Assembly: GCA_019638705.1 (NCBI GenBank)
Contig: JAHBTI010000021.1
Span: 1 to 54,333, forward strand
Direction: 5' to 3'
Length of the DNA stretch: 54,333 nucleotides
DNA from: Bacteroidota bacterium
Lineage (GTDB): Bacteria > Bacteroidota > Bacteroidia > B-17B0 > Aurantibacillaceae
The stretch's first letter is position 1. Each line of letters opens with the position of its first letter. Below, piece by piece: positions 7,193 to 15,597 of the stretch. Made by a program: the position numbers and the translations under genes. The notes below the pieces were generated by a model that saw only the letters and a list, made by a program, of their open reading frames with translations, was not told the DNA's origin and made no database searches.

Positions 7193-7627
7193 ATGTTTTC
7201 AAAAAGTTGCGAATACGCCATAAAAGCCACCATTTATATTGCAGAGCAAGCAGGTTTCGACAAGCGAGTGGGGTTGAAAGAGATAGCCCAAGCAATAGAT
7301 TCGCCCGAAGCATTTACGGCAAAAATACTTCAGCAGCTTAGCAAAAACCGTATTGTAGATTCGGTAAAAGGTCCTTCGGGCGGTTTTAGTATGGACAAAA
7401 AAAACTTAGAGGTTTTAAAACTAAGCCAAATTGTAAAAGCCATTGACGGCGACAGCGTGTATAAAGGCTGCGGACTCGGGTTTAACGAGTGTTCGGAAAA
7501 AAAACCTTGCCCTGTGCATTACAAATTTAAAACCATACGCGATGAACTGAGAAATATGCTTGAAACTACAAGCGTGAAAGATTTATCCATGAACTTAAAT
7601 AAGGGCTTGGCATTTTTGAAGAAATAA
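7193..7627 (+). CDS. Rrf2-family transcriptional regulator
   Basis: 144 aa starting MFSKSCEYAIKATIYIAEQ, the standard Rrf2 winged-helix opening, with the recognition region KILQQLSKNRIVDSVKGPSGGF. Three cysteines in GCGLGFNECSEKKPCPVH match the [Fe-S]-ligating pattern of NsrR/IscR-type members, so it probably senses nitric oxide, oxygen or iron-sulfur status. It is preceded by a dyad at 7135-7148 and followed by a globin-containing gene run, which favours an NsrR-like response to nitrosative stress. The metal ligation and ligand are inference. Confidence 0.85.
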   Translation: MFSKSCEYAIKATIYIAEQAGFDKRVGLKEIAQAIDSPEAFTAKILQQLSKNRIVDSVKGPSGGFSMDKKNLEVLKLSQIVKAIDGDSVYKGCGLGFNECSEKKPCPVHYKFKTIRDELRNMLETTSVKDLSMNLNKGLAFLKK

Positions 7628-7690
7628 AAAAAATTTAACCAAATAAGAGATAAAAAGGTCTTAATATATTTAATAAAAAATCAAATAATC

Positions 7691-8005
7691 ATGAACACGA
7701 CAAAAAATAATCAGTCACAAACCGCCGCAGGTGTTGACGGGTGGTTTAACAGACAAGCTGAAAAATTTGAAGCCTCCAGATTTTTCTGGATGAGCATTTA
7801 TCTTACAGTACAAAGTTGTTTAGGCTCTGTAGCCTGTATGTACATTTTAAAAAACAATGCCAGCGATATTATGCTCGTATCGTGTGCCGCCGTAACAATG
7901 GGGGCTAACGCCGTGTTTATTTCACAAGGACCGGGAAAATGGTGTTTGCTTTCTTTTTACATAAGCGTTTTACTTAATCTTTTCTTTATTTTTACGAATA
8001 TCTAA
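7691..8005 (+). CDS. Small membrane protein of the globin operon
   Basis: 104 aa with about three hydrophobic segments (FFWMSIYLTVQSCLGSVACM, IMLVSCAAVTMGANAVFI, CLLSFYISVLLNLFFIF) and a short charged N-terminus. No named family is recognised. It lies 63 bp after the Rrf2 gene and 2 bp before the globin gene, so it is probably co-transcribed and part of the same stress response. Function unknown. Confidence 0.75.
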   Translation: MNTTKNNQSQTAAGVDGWFNRQAEKFEASRFFWMSIYLTVQSCLGSVACMYILKNNASDIMLVSCAAVTMGANAVFISQGPGKWCLLSFYISVLLNLFFIFTNI

Positions 8006-8007
8006 AC

Positions 8008-8397
8008 ATGAAAGAAGATATTTTAAATATAAACGATATAAAATTATTGGTAGATGCTTTTTATACAAAAGTGCGCGAAGATGATTTATTGGCGGATATA
8101 TTTAATTCGCGCATTGAAAACCGCTGGGCAGAGCATTTGGAAAAAATGTACAGATTTTGGCAAACGGTGTTGTTAGATGTGAATACATATCACGGAAGCC
8201 CGTTTGCGCCCCACGCTAAAATGCCCGTAAACGAAGAACATTTTGAAAGGTGGATACAGTTGTTTTTTGCTACTATTGACGAAAATTTTTCGGGCGAAAA
8301 AGCAAGCGAAGCAAAATGGCGCGCGCAAAAAATGGCAGAAATGTTTTCGTATAAAATAAATTATTACCGCAGCAATCCCGATAAAAAACCCTTATGA
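8008..8397 (+). CDS. Group III truncated hemoglobin
   Basis: 129 aa. The pattern of group III (trHbP) globins is present: VDAFYTKVREDDLLADIF in helices A-B, WAEHLEKMYRFWQTVL with the aromatic residues of the distal pocket, GSPFAPHAKMPV with the proximal-side histidine, and FERWIQLFFATIDENF. Such proteins bind haem and react with O2 or NO; in bacteria they are linked to nitrosative stress and microaerobic respiration. The start is 2 bp after the preceding stop, and the stop overlaps the next start (ATGA). Confidence 0.9.
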   Translation: MKEDILNINDIKLLVDAFYTKVREDDLLADIFNSRIENRWAEHLEKMYRFWQTVLLDVNTYHGSPFAPHAKMPVNEEHFERWIQLFFATIDENFSGEKASEAKWRAQKMAEMFSYKINYYRSNPDKKPL

Positions 8398-8828
8398 ATA
8401 TGGAAGTAAAAACGCCTGTTGCCCTTGTTGCCGTTTATTTATGGATAGGCTTTGTAACTGCCATTAGTTTTATGGAAGCATGGCTCAAATTCCGTGCGCC
8501 GGGTGTTACGTTGCCAATCGGCTTGGGCATTGGTCGTTTGGTGTTTAATGCTTTAAATAAAGCCGAATGGGTGTTTGCCATTGCCGTTTTTATCGGATTT
8601 TTAATTTCAAAACAACCTTTGTTTTCATTCAATAATCTTTTGTATTATATACCCTGCTTTCTGTTAATTTTACAAACGGTTTGGCTTTTGCCTGTATTAG
8701 ATAAACGTGCAGAAATGTATCTTAGCGGCATAACACCACCTTCATCATCATTACATTTTTATTATGTTGGTATGGAAGTTGTAAAAGTAAGCTGCCTGTT
8801 TATTTTTGGCATAAAACAATTCAAATAA
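8394..8828 (+). CDS. Four-helix membrane protein of the globin operon
   Basis: 144 aa with four predicted membrane segments (starting at PVALVAVYLWIGFVTAISF and ending VVKVSCLFIFGIK) and a conserved-looking HFYYVGMEVVK stretch with a His in the last helix. The start overlaps the globin stop by 4 bp, so expression is coupled. I do not recognise the family with certainty; it resembles DUF4149-type proteins. Function unknown. Confidence 0.75.
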   Translation: MNMEVKTPVALVAVYLWIGFVTAISFMEAWLKFRAPGVTLPIGLGIGRLVFNALNKAEWVFAIAVFIGFLISKQPLFSFNNLLYYIPCFLLILQTVWLLPVLDKRAEMYLSGITPPSSSLHFYYVGMEVVKVSCLFIFGIKQFK

Positions 8829-8844
8829 TTAAATAACAAGAAAT

Positions 8845-9753
8845 ATGGAAAATAAAAAACTTATCAGCGATATTGAAGAAAAATATCAGAAACAAGGCGA
8901 AAATCCTGAAACCTATTTAAAAGGCTTGCTTCATGCCAAACCTTTAAACTATTGGGATTACGTGGAAGTGGACACACTGCTTTCACTGCAAAAACCGCGC
9001 ACCAATTTTAAAGACGAAGAAATTTTTATCATGTATCATCAGGTAACGGAATTAGTGCTGAAACTCATGGTACACGAAATAAAACAAATAGTGTTTGCCG
9101 ATACCGTGAGCGAGCAAATGCTGATTACAAAACTTAACCGTTTAAACAGATACACGTCTATGCTCATTACGTCGTTTGATGTGATGCGCGAGGGCATGGA
9201 TTACGATGATTACAACACGTTCCGCGCCACCTTAGCTCCTGCAAGTGGTTTTCAAAGTGCGCAGTTCAGGTTTATAGAAATTTATTGCACGCGCATAGAA
9301 AATTTAATTAATACCGAAGGAAAAAAACGTTTGCCTGCCAACCCTTCCGTAGAAGATTATTTTGAACACATCTATTGGAAAGATGCAGGCTTAAACAGAA
9401 GCACAGGCAAAAAAACGCTTACCCTGCGCCAGTTTGAAGAGAAATATTTAGACAGTTTTATCAGCCTTGCCAAAAAAGTAAAAGGAAAAACCATTGAAGA
9501 AATCAGTTTAAACATTCAAAATCCGAGTGATGAATTGCTAAAAGCATTTCGCGAATTTGATTATATGTATAACGTAAAATATCCTTTGATACACTTAAAT
9601 ACAGCAAGACACTATCTTGATAAAAAAGGCGAAAACCAGCAGGCAACAGGCGGTTCGGAATGGAAAAAATATTTGCACCCCAAATTTCAGCAGCGCAAAT
9701 TTTTCCCTGCGCTTTGGTCTGAAACCGACATTGCAAGCTGGGGAGACGAATAA
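8845..9753 (+). CDS. kynA: Tryptophan 2,3-dioxygenase
   Basis: 302 aa. Diagnostic motifs of the haem-dependent dioxygenase family are present: IFIMYHQVTELVLKLMVHEI (active-site His and Phe/Tyr region), RATLAPASGFQSAQFRFIE, and the proximal haem ligand His in PLIHLNTARHYL. It oxidises L-tryptophan to N-formylkynurenine, the first step of the kynurenine pathway. It is last in the run with the globin and Rrf2 regulator, an arrangement that ties a second haem/O2 enzyme to the same regulator. No other kynurenine-pathway genes are in the window. Confidence 0.92.
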   Translation: MENKKLISDIEEKYQKQGENPETYLKGLLHAKPLNYWDYVEVDTLLSLQKPRTNFKDEEIFIMYHQVTELVLKLMVHEIKQIVFADTVSEQMLITKLNRLNRYTSMLITSFDVMREGMDYDDYNTFRATLAPASGFQSAQFRFIEIYCTRIENLINTEGKKRLPANPSVEDYFEHIYWKDAGLNRSTGKKTLTLRQFEEKYLDSFISLAKKVKGKTIEEISLNIQNPSDELLKAFREFDYMYNVKYPLIHLNTARHYLDKKGENQQATGGSEWKKYLHPKFQQRKFFPALWSETDIASWGDE

Positions 9754-9767
9754 TTTTTTTATTGAAA

Positions 9768-10226
9768 TTAATTTACCGAAGATTTTTTGTTTAAAAACTG
9801 CGACAACATCCACCTTGTTTTTTGTTGTTCGCTCAAAAAGCGTGTCATCATGTCGGCGGTTACAATATCGTTGGCATCATCGGCAATTTTTGCCAGTTCA
9901 TTTTCAATTACGCCAAGTTTTGACAAATCGTCTAACAAACCTTTTACGCAGGCTGCCTGGTCGCCGTTTACTTTTGCTTCCTTTACGGCTGATGTTTTAA
10001 CCATTTCAGAAGCGGCAGTTAAAGGCACACCGCCGTGCGTAAGTATGCGTTCGGCAATTTCATCAATTTTTTCGGTGGCATCATTGTATTGCTCTTCAAA
10101 TTTTGCGTGAAGTTCAAAAAAGTTTTCGCCTTTAATAAGCCAGTGCGAGGCGCGGGTGTTAAAATAAACCACCTGATACGCAGCCAAAAGCTGGTTCAGT
10201 TTTTTTACAATTTTTTCGTTGTTCAT
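9768..10226 (-). CDS. dps: Dps-family ferritin-like DNA-protection protein
   Basis: 152 aa. The ferroxidase-site pattern of Dps is visible in NTRASHWLIKGENFFELHAKFEEQYNDATEKIDEIAERI, with the His, the Asp and the paired Glu/Asp residues spaced as in the family, followed by the ITHGG-like RILTHGGVPL turn. Dps dodecamers oxidise and store iron using H2O2 and shield DNA in stationary phase. It converges with the kynA gene, 14 bp apart, and is probably its own transcription unit. Confidence 0.9.
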   Translation of the reverse strand: MNNEKIVKKLNQLLAAYQVVYFNTRASHWLIKGENFFELHAKFEEQYNDATEKIDEIAERILTHGGVPLTAASEMVKTSAVKEAKVNGDQAACVKGLLDDLSKLGVIENELAKIADDANDIVTADMMTRFLSEQQKTRWMLSQFLNKKSSVN

Positions 10227-10311
10227 AATAATGTTTTTTAATTAGCTTCTAAGTTCAGATTTATTTCCGGAATTATGAAGCATTTTTTTTGACTTCGCTT
10301 AAATTTACCCC

Positions 10312-11370
10312 ATGAATTTTTTCAACATACAAAATTTTGTGTTCATTCCCGATGTTTTTCATGCTTTAAAAGGAACGCTGTACGAATTGGAAACATCGGA
10401 ACGGTTTGAAAAAAATGCGTTTGTAATAATTCCTTATCAAAATCCTCAAACAAAAAACAGTGCTCCGAAATTTTTCAAAATCAAAAACAAAATTTTTGTT
10501 GATGAAAATTTGCAAGAAATACGGCAAAACAAAATTCAACTCAACGCCCTAACTTCAAAAGAAGACTACATTGAAAAAGTAAGACAATTAAAAGCGCACA
10601 TTCAGCACGGCAATATTTACGAAATAAATTTTTGCACGCAGTTTTTTGCTGACGATGTAAACATCAATCCCTTTTTTGTGTTTCAGAGTTTAAATGAATT
10701 GGCTAAAGCTCCCTATTCAGCATTGGTAAAACTCGGCGATGAGTTTATTATTTCAGCAAGCCCCGAATTGTTTTTAAAAAAAGAAGAAAATAAAATTTTC
10801 ACAAAGCCCATTAAAGGCACAACGCGGCGCGGAAAAAATTTGGAAGAAGATGAACGTTTAAAAAACGCCTTGCAAAATTCTTTAAAAGAGCGTACCGAAA
10901 ATGTTATGGCGGTTGATGTGGCACGAAACGATTTATCGCACTTTGCAAAAAAAGGAACGGTGCAGGTAAATAAATTATACAACATTGAAACCTTTGAAAC
11001 CGTTCATCAAATGGTAAGTACCGTAAGTTGCCAAATGAAAGATGAAACGGATTTTGAAACCATAATTTCTGCAACCTTCCCTATGGCAAGTATGACGGGT
11101 GCGCCAAAAATCCGCGCCATGCAACTGATTGACGAGTTTGAAAATTTTGAGCGCAATTATTATTCGGGTGCAATGGGCTTAATTGACGAACACGAAGATT
11201 TTACGCTGTCGGTAAACATTCGCAGTGTTTTTTACAATCAAAAAACAAAACATTTGTCTATTGCTGTTGGCGGCGCAATTACCTATTTAAGCGAAGCCGA
11301 AAACGAATACGAAGAGTGTTTACTGAAAGCAAAGGCGTTGTTAAAAGTTTTGAATGCGGAAATAATGTAA
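10312..11370 (+). CDS. pabB: Aminodeoxychorismate synthase component I (PabB-like)
   Basis: 352 aa, shorter than classical PabB or TrpE because the N-terminal region is reduced. The chorismate-binding domain is complete: GNIYEINFCTQF, SASPELFL, KPIKGTTRRG, the ENVMAVDVARNDL stretch, TFPMASMTGAPKIRAM and the GGAITY signature near the end. It would convert chorismate with ammonia or glutamine-derived ammonia to 4-amino-4-deoxychorismate for folate synthesis. The short, stand-alone form and the KPIKGT motif favour PabB over TrpE; the assignment to pabB over other chorismate enzymes is probable but not proven. Confidence 0.82.
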   Translation: MNFFNIQNFVFIPDVFHALKGTLYELETSERFEKNAFVIIPYQNPQTKNSAPKFFKIKNKIFVDENLQEIRQNKIQLNALTSKEDYIEKVRQLKAHIQHGNIYEINFCTQFFADDVNINPFFVFQSLNELAKAPYSALVKLGDEFIISASPELFLKKEENKIFTKPIKGTTRRGKNLEEDERLKNALQNSLKERTENVMAVDVARNDLSHFAKKGTVQVNKLYNIETFETVHQMVSTVSCQMKDETDFETIISATFPMASMTGAPKIRAMQLIDEFENFERNYYSGAMGLIDEHEDFTLSVNIRSVFYNQKTKHLSIAVGGAITYLSEAENEYEECLLKAKALLKVLNAEIM

Positions 11371-11401
11371 TCTCTGTGTTCTCTGTGCCTCTGTGTTTTA
11401 A
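11371..11401. repeat. CTCTGTGTT-type dispersed repeat
   Basis: CTCTGTGTT occurs twice with a TGCCTCTGTGTTTTA tail between two convergent genes. A related copy lies at 21597-21634, also between convergent genes. It looks like a dispersed intergenic repeat that may end transcription. Confidence 0.5.
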
Positions 11402-11423
11402 AAATGTTGAGCGCAGCGAAACA

Positions 11424-11981
11424 TCAAGACTTCAACTCCCGCACTTTTACTTTCTGCGCGGGATTTCCCTGATAAATCCAATATGGCTCTAACGATGATG
11501 TAGCAATGCTTCCAACGGTAAGCAAACTGTGGCTTCCCATTTTCACACCGGGGCAAATGACCGTTTTCGCACCTGCCCAGGCACCTTCTTCCAAAGTAAT
11601 TTCCCCCACAATTAAATCAAAAGTTGATTTTTTGTAATGATGATTTCCGCACAACAGCATTGCACCTTGCGAAATGCAGGAATTATCTTTCAAAGTAACT
11701 TTCGCCAAGTTGTCAATCCAAACTTCCTCGCCAATCCACACATGATTTCCTACAACCAATTTCCAAGGATACTTTATGGAAACGTGCGGCTTAATCACAA
11801 CGCCGTTACCCACTTTTGCACCAAACAAACGTAAAATAAAACGTTTTGCCCCATAAAACGGAAAAGCAGATTTGAAAAAAATAGTGTTTGTTACATACCA
11901 TACAAAGCGTGTCAGCGGACTGCGTCCGGGTTTGTACCAATCGTTATTAAAAGAAGATAAATCAGTTTTTAATTGCGGCAT
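11424..11981 (-). CDS. WcaF-family acetyltransferase of exopolysaccharide synthesis
   Basis: 185 aa. It shows the left-handed beta-helix (hexapeptide repeat) pattern: isoleucine/valine-rich turns such as VGNGVVIKPHVSIKYPW, VGNHVWIGEEVWIDNLAKV and GAWAGAKTVICPGVKMGSHS, with the N-terminal RSPLTRFVWYVTNTIFF segment typical of the WcaF group. It probably transfers acetyl groups to sugars of an exported polysaccharide. It overlaps the upstream glycosyltransferase by 20 bp and is the last gene of this polysaccharide cluster. Confidence 0.88.
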   Translation of the reverse strand: MPQLKTDLSSFNNDWYKPGRSPLTRFVWYVTNTIFFKSAFPFYGAKRFILRLFGAKVGNGVVIKPHVSIKYPWKLVVGNHVWIGEEVWIDNLAKVTLKDNSCISQGAMLLCGNHHYKKSTFDLIVGEITLEEGAWAGAKTVICPGVKMGSHSLLTVGSIATSSLEPYWIYQGNPAQKVKVRELKS

Positions 11982-13116
11982 AAAATAAAGTTTTATAGTG
12001 TTGTTTAATCAGTTCTAAATTTATTTTTTCACGAATATAATTATTCGCTGCTTTACTCGCTTGCAAAAATTGGTCTTGGTTCATGTTTGCAAAATGCAAA
12101 ATGGCTTGTACAAATTTTTCGCGATTGTTTAAAGCAATTGCAAAACCTGCATCATGTTGTTCTAAATCATTCCAAGGCGTTTGGTCGCTGATAATAGCAG
12201 GGCAACCGCACAACAAACTTTCTACAATGGAATGTCCGAAATTTTCGTTAAGGGTTGGCAAAAATAAAGCGTGATAATTACAAATTACCGATTGCACTTC
12301 GTTAAACTGTAATTCACCTTTTTGTTTTACTGAAATATTTTTTGGTAAATGAGAAATAATGTCTTCGCAAATTTTCCAATAATCTCTGTCTTCCAAATTG
12401 CCGTAAATGTCATATTCTACGCTAATTTCAGAGGGAACAGCTTTTAAAATTTCCAAAGCAAAATGTAAATTTTTCACCTTAGCAATGCGCGACAAGAAAA
12501 ATAATTTCAAGTGATTTTTTTCTTTCGGAGTTTTATTTTCAATCACAGAAGATGAATTGACATTTGGCGAAACCAACACCTTTGCCGAAGAAAACTTGGA
12601 GCGAATGTCTTTTGCTTCTTGTGCGTTTGTGGCGTGAAACGAAATGTGATTATAACGCCGTAAAATTTTCGCTAACAACAAAAATGTGTTTTTCTTTAAA
12701 GATTTTAAACTCATGGCGCCTTTGCTCAACATACCTCTCGGCGCAAGCAACACAGGTGCAGTAAAAGCATTTTTATTTTTCAGCGCGACAATATTAATTG
12801 AAAAATAATACGACCAAAAACTGTTTAAGTAAACCAAATTAGGATTGATTTCATGTATCAAATTCAACACATTGTTTGAGTTCAAATTTTCTCGGCTGAA
12901 ATAAAAATAGTTTATACCGTCTTGAAAAAATAACTCATTTGCTTTTATAGTTTGATAAGGTGTTGAACTACCAAGGTCAAAATTGGTGGTGATGATATAA
13001 AAATCAAATTCGTCTTTCAGTAAATTTACTAACGAATAAACCGAACGCACGGGACCGCCCGCCTTTGTTCCGGGCAAGTACCAATCAATCAGCACGGCTA
13101 TTTTTTGTTTACTCAA
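11962..13116 (-). CDS. Glycosyltransferase family 4
   Basis: 384 aa with a GT-B/GT4 layout: an N-terminal KAGGPVRSVYSLVNLL donor/acceptor domain opening, a linker around PNVNSSS, and the C-terminal nucleotide-sugar domain with FFLSRIAKVKNLHFALEIL, ALFLPTLNENFGHSIVESLL (the EX7E motif) and CPAIISDQTPW. It adds a sugar during polysaccharide assembly at the cytoplasmic face of the inner membrane. It overlaps the asparagine synthase gene upstream by 8 bp and the acetyltransferase downstream by 20 bp. Confidence 0.9.
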   Translation of the reverse strand: MSKQKIAVLIDWYLPGTKAGGPVRSVYSLVNLLKDEFDFYIITTNFDLGSSTPYQTIKANELFFQDGINYFYFSRENLNSNNVLNLIHEINPNLVYLNSFWSYYFSINIVALKNKNAFTAPVLLAPRGMLSKGAMSLKSLKKNTFLLLAKILRRYNHISFHATNAQEAKDIRSKFSSAKVLVSPNVNSSSVIENKTPKEKNHLKLFFLSRIAKVKNLHFALEILKAVPSEISVEYDIYGNLEDRDYWKICEDIISHLPKNISVKQKGELQFNEVQSVICNYHALFLPTLNENFGHSIVESLLCGCPAIISDQTPWNDLEQHDAGFAIALNNREKFVQAILHFANMNQDQFLQASKAANNYIREKINLELIKQHYKTLFYAAIKN

Positions 13117-14991
13117 TTTTATTTTCTTTAATCCAATTATTCAATACCACCAAATGCCAAATTCTGCTCCACGTTACAGTTTGGTCGTTATTTAAAAAAC
13201 GCTTCCACAAATTTTGAATTTCGTCTTTGTTGCAAAAATCATATTCCGAAAATTCAAAGATATTCTTCTCACAAAAATCTTTCAATTCATTTTTCAGCCA
13301 ATGTTTCCAAGGCAGGGTAAATCCCATTTTCGGGCGATTGACAATTTCGTTTGGCAATAAATCACCGAGGCTGTCCGTCAATAATTTTTTTGGCGTGTGC
13401 GGAAATTTTTGTTCGTCGTTTACACCCAATACAAATTCCACTAACTTATAATCCAAAAATGGCTCGCGCACTTCCAAAGCAACGCTCATGCTCATTTGGT
13501 CGGTGTCGCGCAACAATACGTTTTGTAAGTAGGTATTTATTTCCGCTACTGAAACCGCGCTCAATAAATGATTTTCGTTTTGAGGAACAGAAGAAATTAT
13601 TTTTTCTATTTGAGAAAATGGATTGGAGTTTTTTAGTAAAGCTGATAATTCTTTCAGCGTAAACAAACTTCTGCTTAAAGGATAAGCGGAATTAAAATTT
13701 ATTTTTTCCTGACTTAACAATTCATTGATTTTGTTTCCGCTCACCGAACGTTTTTGTTTTTGAATAACAAAACCTGCTGTTTTTCTTGCTATTTGCGGCA
13801 CGGCGTTGAGCCACGATTTTTTGCGCAATTCGTTCATGCGTTTAAACACATCGTAACCCGCAAATAATTCATCTCCGCCAATGCCGCTCAATGCCATTGT
13901 AATTCCCGCATTTTTCGTAGCTTTTGAAACAATGTAAGTGTTTGCACCGTCTCCGCTTGGGTGGTCAGTCGCGACAAGAGCTTCTGGCAGTTGCTTTAAA
14001 AAATCATTCGGCGTTAATTTTATTTCATGATGTTGCGTGTTAAATTTTTTTGCAATCAACTTTGCGTATTTCGCTTCGGAAAATTCGCTTTCGTCAAAAC
14101 TTACATTAAAGGTTTGAATTTTTTCGGAGCTTACTTTGCTCATCAAGCCCACCACCGCGCTGCTGTCAATACCACCCGACAAAAACGCGCCAAAGGGAAC
14201 ATCTGCCACTAATCTGCGTTGCACCGAAAGCGTGAGCAGTTCATTTACTTTATCGCAGGTTTCCTTATAACTTAAATCTTGGGTTGAAATTTTGTTTACC
14301 GAATAATAGTGCGACAGGCTTGCTTTTCCGTTTTCAAATTCCAACAAATGACCGGGCATTAACATTTTCACGCCTTTGATAATGGTGTTTGGCGCAAGCA
14401 CGGTTTGATACATGGCGTATTCGGCAATCACTTCTTTGTTTAGCGAGAACGTTTTTATTCCCGAATGAATAATCGGACGAATTTCACTTGAAAAAATAAA
14501 TCCCTCATCGCCGAAATAATAATACAAAGGCTTCACGCCAAGTCTGTCGCGGGCTATGAGCAATTTTTTTTCTTGCGTGTCGTAAATGGCAAAGGCATAC
14601 ATGCCGTTGAAAAAATCCAAACATTTGTTTCCCCAACGTATGTAAGCAGCCAAAATAACTTCGGTGTCTGACGAAGTTTTGGAAAAAATACGGTTGTGCG
14701 TTTGAACTCCTTATGAGCTGGTTGCAATTCCAATTTTAACTCACGGTAATTGTACAACTCGCCGTTGTAAACAATCACATAACGTTTGTCGCTTGAAAAA
14801 AACGGCTGATTGCTTTCCGCACTCAAATCAATAATTGACAGGCGGCGATGTCCTAAACAAAGGTCGTTGTCATTCCAAACACCATCGTTGTCAGGTCCGC
14901 GGTGTGCGAGCGAGGCGTTCATTTTTTTAACGACAGCGATTTTGTTGTCGTTAAATTTTTTTTCGGGAATAAAACCGTTAATGCCACACAT
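13109..14991 (-). pseudogene. asnB: Asparagine synthase (glutamine-hydrolysing), single-base frameshift
   Basis: The N-terminal glutaminase domain begins MCGINGF with the catalytic Cys2 and continues to ELYNYRELKLELQ; the rest (RWGNKCLDFFNGMYAFAIYD, FLSGGIDSS, SGIGGDELFAGYD) lies in another frame. The two frames join near 14701-14703, where the coding strand has TTCAAACGC; one extra A would restore a continuous protein of about 627 residues (...HKEFKTHNRIFSK...SDTEVILAAYIRW). So either a recent 1-bp deletion in an A run or a sequencing error. Asparagine synthase homologues are common in polysaccharide clusters, where they may amidate sugar acids. The gene overlaps the following glycosyltransferase by 8 bp. 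Confidence 0.88.
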
Positions 14992-14997
14992 ATCTTT

Positions 14998-15327
14998 TTA
15001 TAGGTTATTAAAATACGCGCCTTGCGGTGTATGGTTGTTTGTGATAAACTTTACAACAATTATGTTTTCTTGTTGATTAAAAAACACATACCACGTTGTT
15101 CGTCTGTTGCTTTTTAGTTTGGCGTAATATTTCCCGAAACGTTTTAATTTTTCGGGTGCTGTGTTCTGTGTGATATTCGGTAATTCATCGCGAATCCTAT
15201 CATACAAATTATTCACATAATCTTCGGCATCTTCCAAAAAACCAAAATATTCTTCTTTAAATAATGTTGTAATCAGTTCGTCTAAATCCCGAACAACATC
15301 ATTTTTTATGTGAACGATTTTTTTCAT
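14998..15327 (-). CDS. ParE/RelE-superfamily toxin-like protein
   Basis: 109 aa. The fold pattern fits RelE/ParE: an N-terminal helix pair with FLEDAEDYVNNLYDRIRDEL, then basic strand segments (YYAKLKSNRRTTWYVFFNQQ) ending IIVVKFITNNHTPQGAYF. It would inhibit translation or DNA gyrase unless bound by the upstream antitoxin, with which it overlaps by 29 bp. The pair sits between two polysaccharide genes and has its own coding logic, so it is probably an insertion into the cluster. The exact subfamily is uncertain. Confidence 0.7.
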   Translation of the reverse strand: MKKIVHIKNDVVRDLDELITTLFKEEYFGFLEDAEDYVNNLYDRIRDELPNITQNTAPEKLKRFGKYYAKLKSNRRTTWYVFFNQQENIIVVKFITNNHTPQGAYFNNL

Positions 15328-15538
15328 TAAACAGTTTTCTTACTGTGTTCAACGTATGTTTTCTTGCTTCTTCTAACGGAACAGAATTTGAAAAATCTCT
15401 TTCAAACTCGGCTTCTTCTTCTGCTTCGGCAATGGTTTTTACCACAGTTAAAACTGCTTGTTTATTTTTATCCGACAAACTGTTAAAGTAATTTGTCATT
15501 TCTCTTTCTATGCTTTGCGCTTGTGCTGTGCGTGCCAT
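15299..15538 (-). CDS. Antitoxin partner of the ParE/RelE-like toxin
   Basis: 79 aa, highly charged and predicted to be mostly helical (NYFNSLSDKNKQAVLTVVKT, then an acidic AEAEEEAEFERDF stretch and a basic tail). Position directly before a RelE/ParE-like gene with a 29-bp overlap is the main evidence. No clear ribbon-helix-helix or HTH motif is visible, so whether it autoregulates is unknown. Confidence 0.65.
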   Translation of the reverse strand: MARTAQAQSIEREMTNYFNSLSDKNKQAVLTVVKTIAEAEEEAEFERDFSNSVPLEEARKHTLNTVRKLFNEKNRSHKK

Positions 15539-15597
15539 TTTTACAATGTTTATTATTGCAAATTTAAGATAAAGTTTTGAGTGTAATCAAAACAGTT

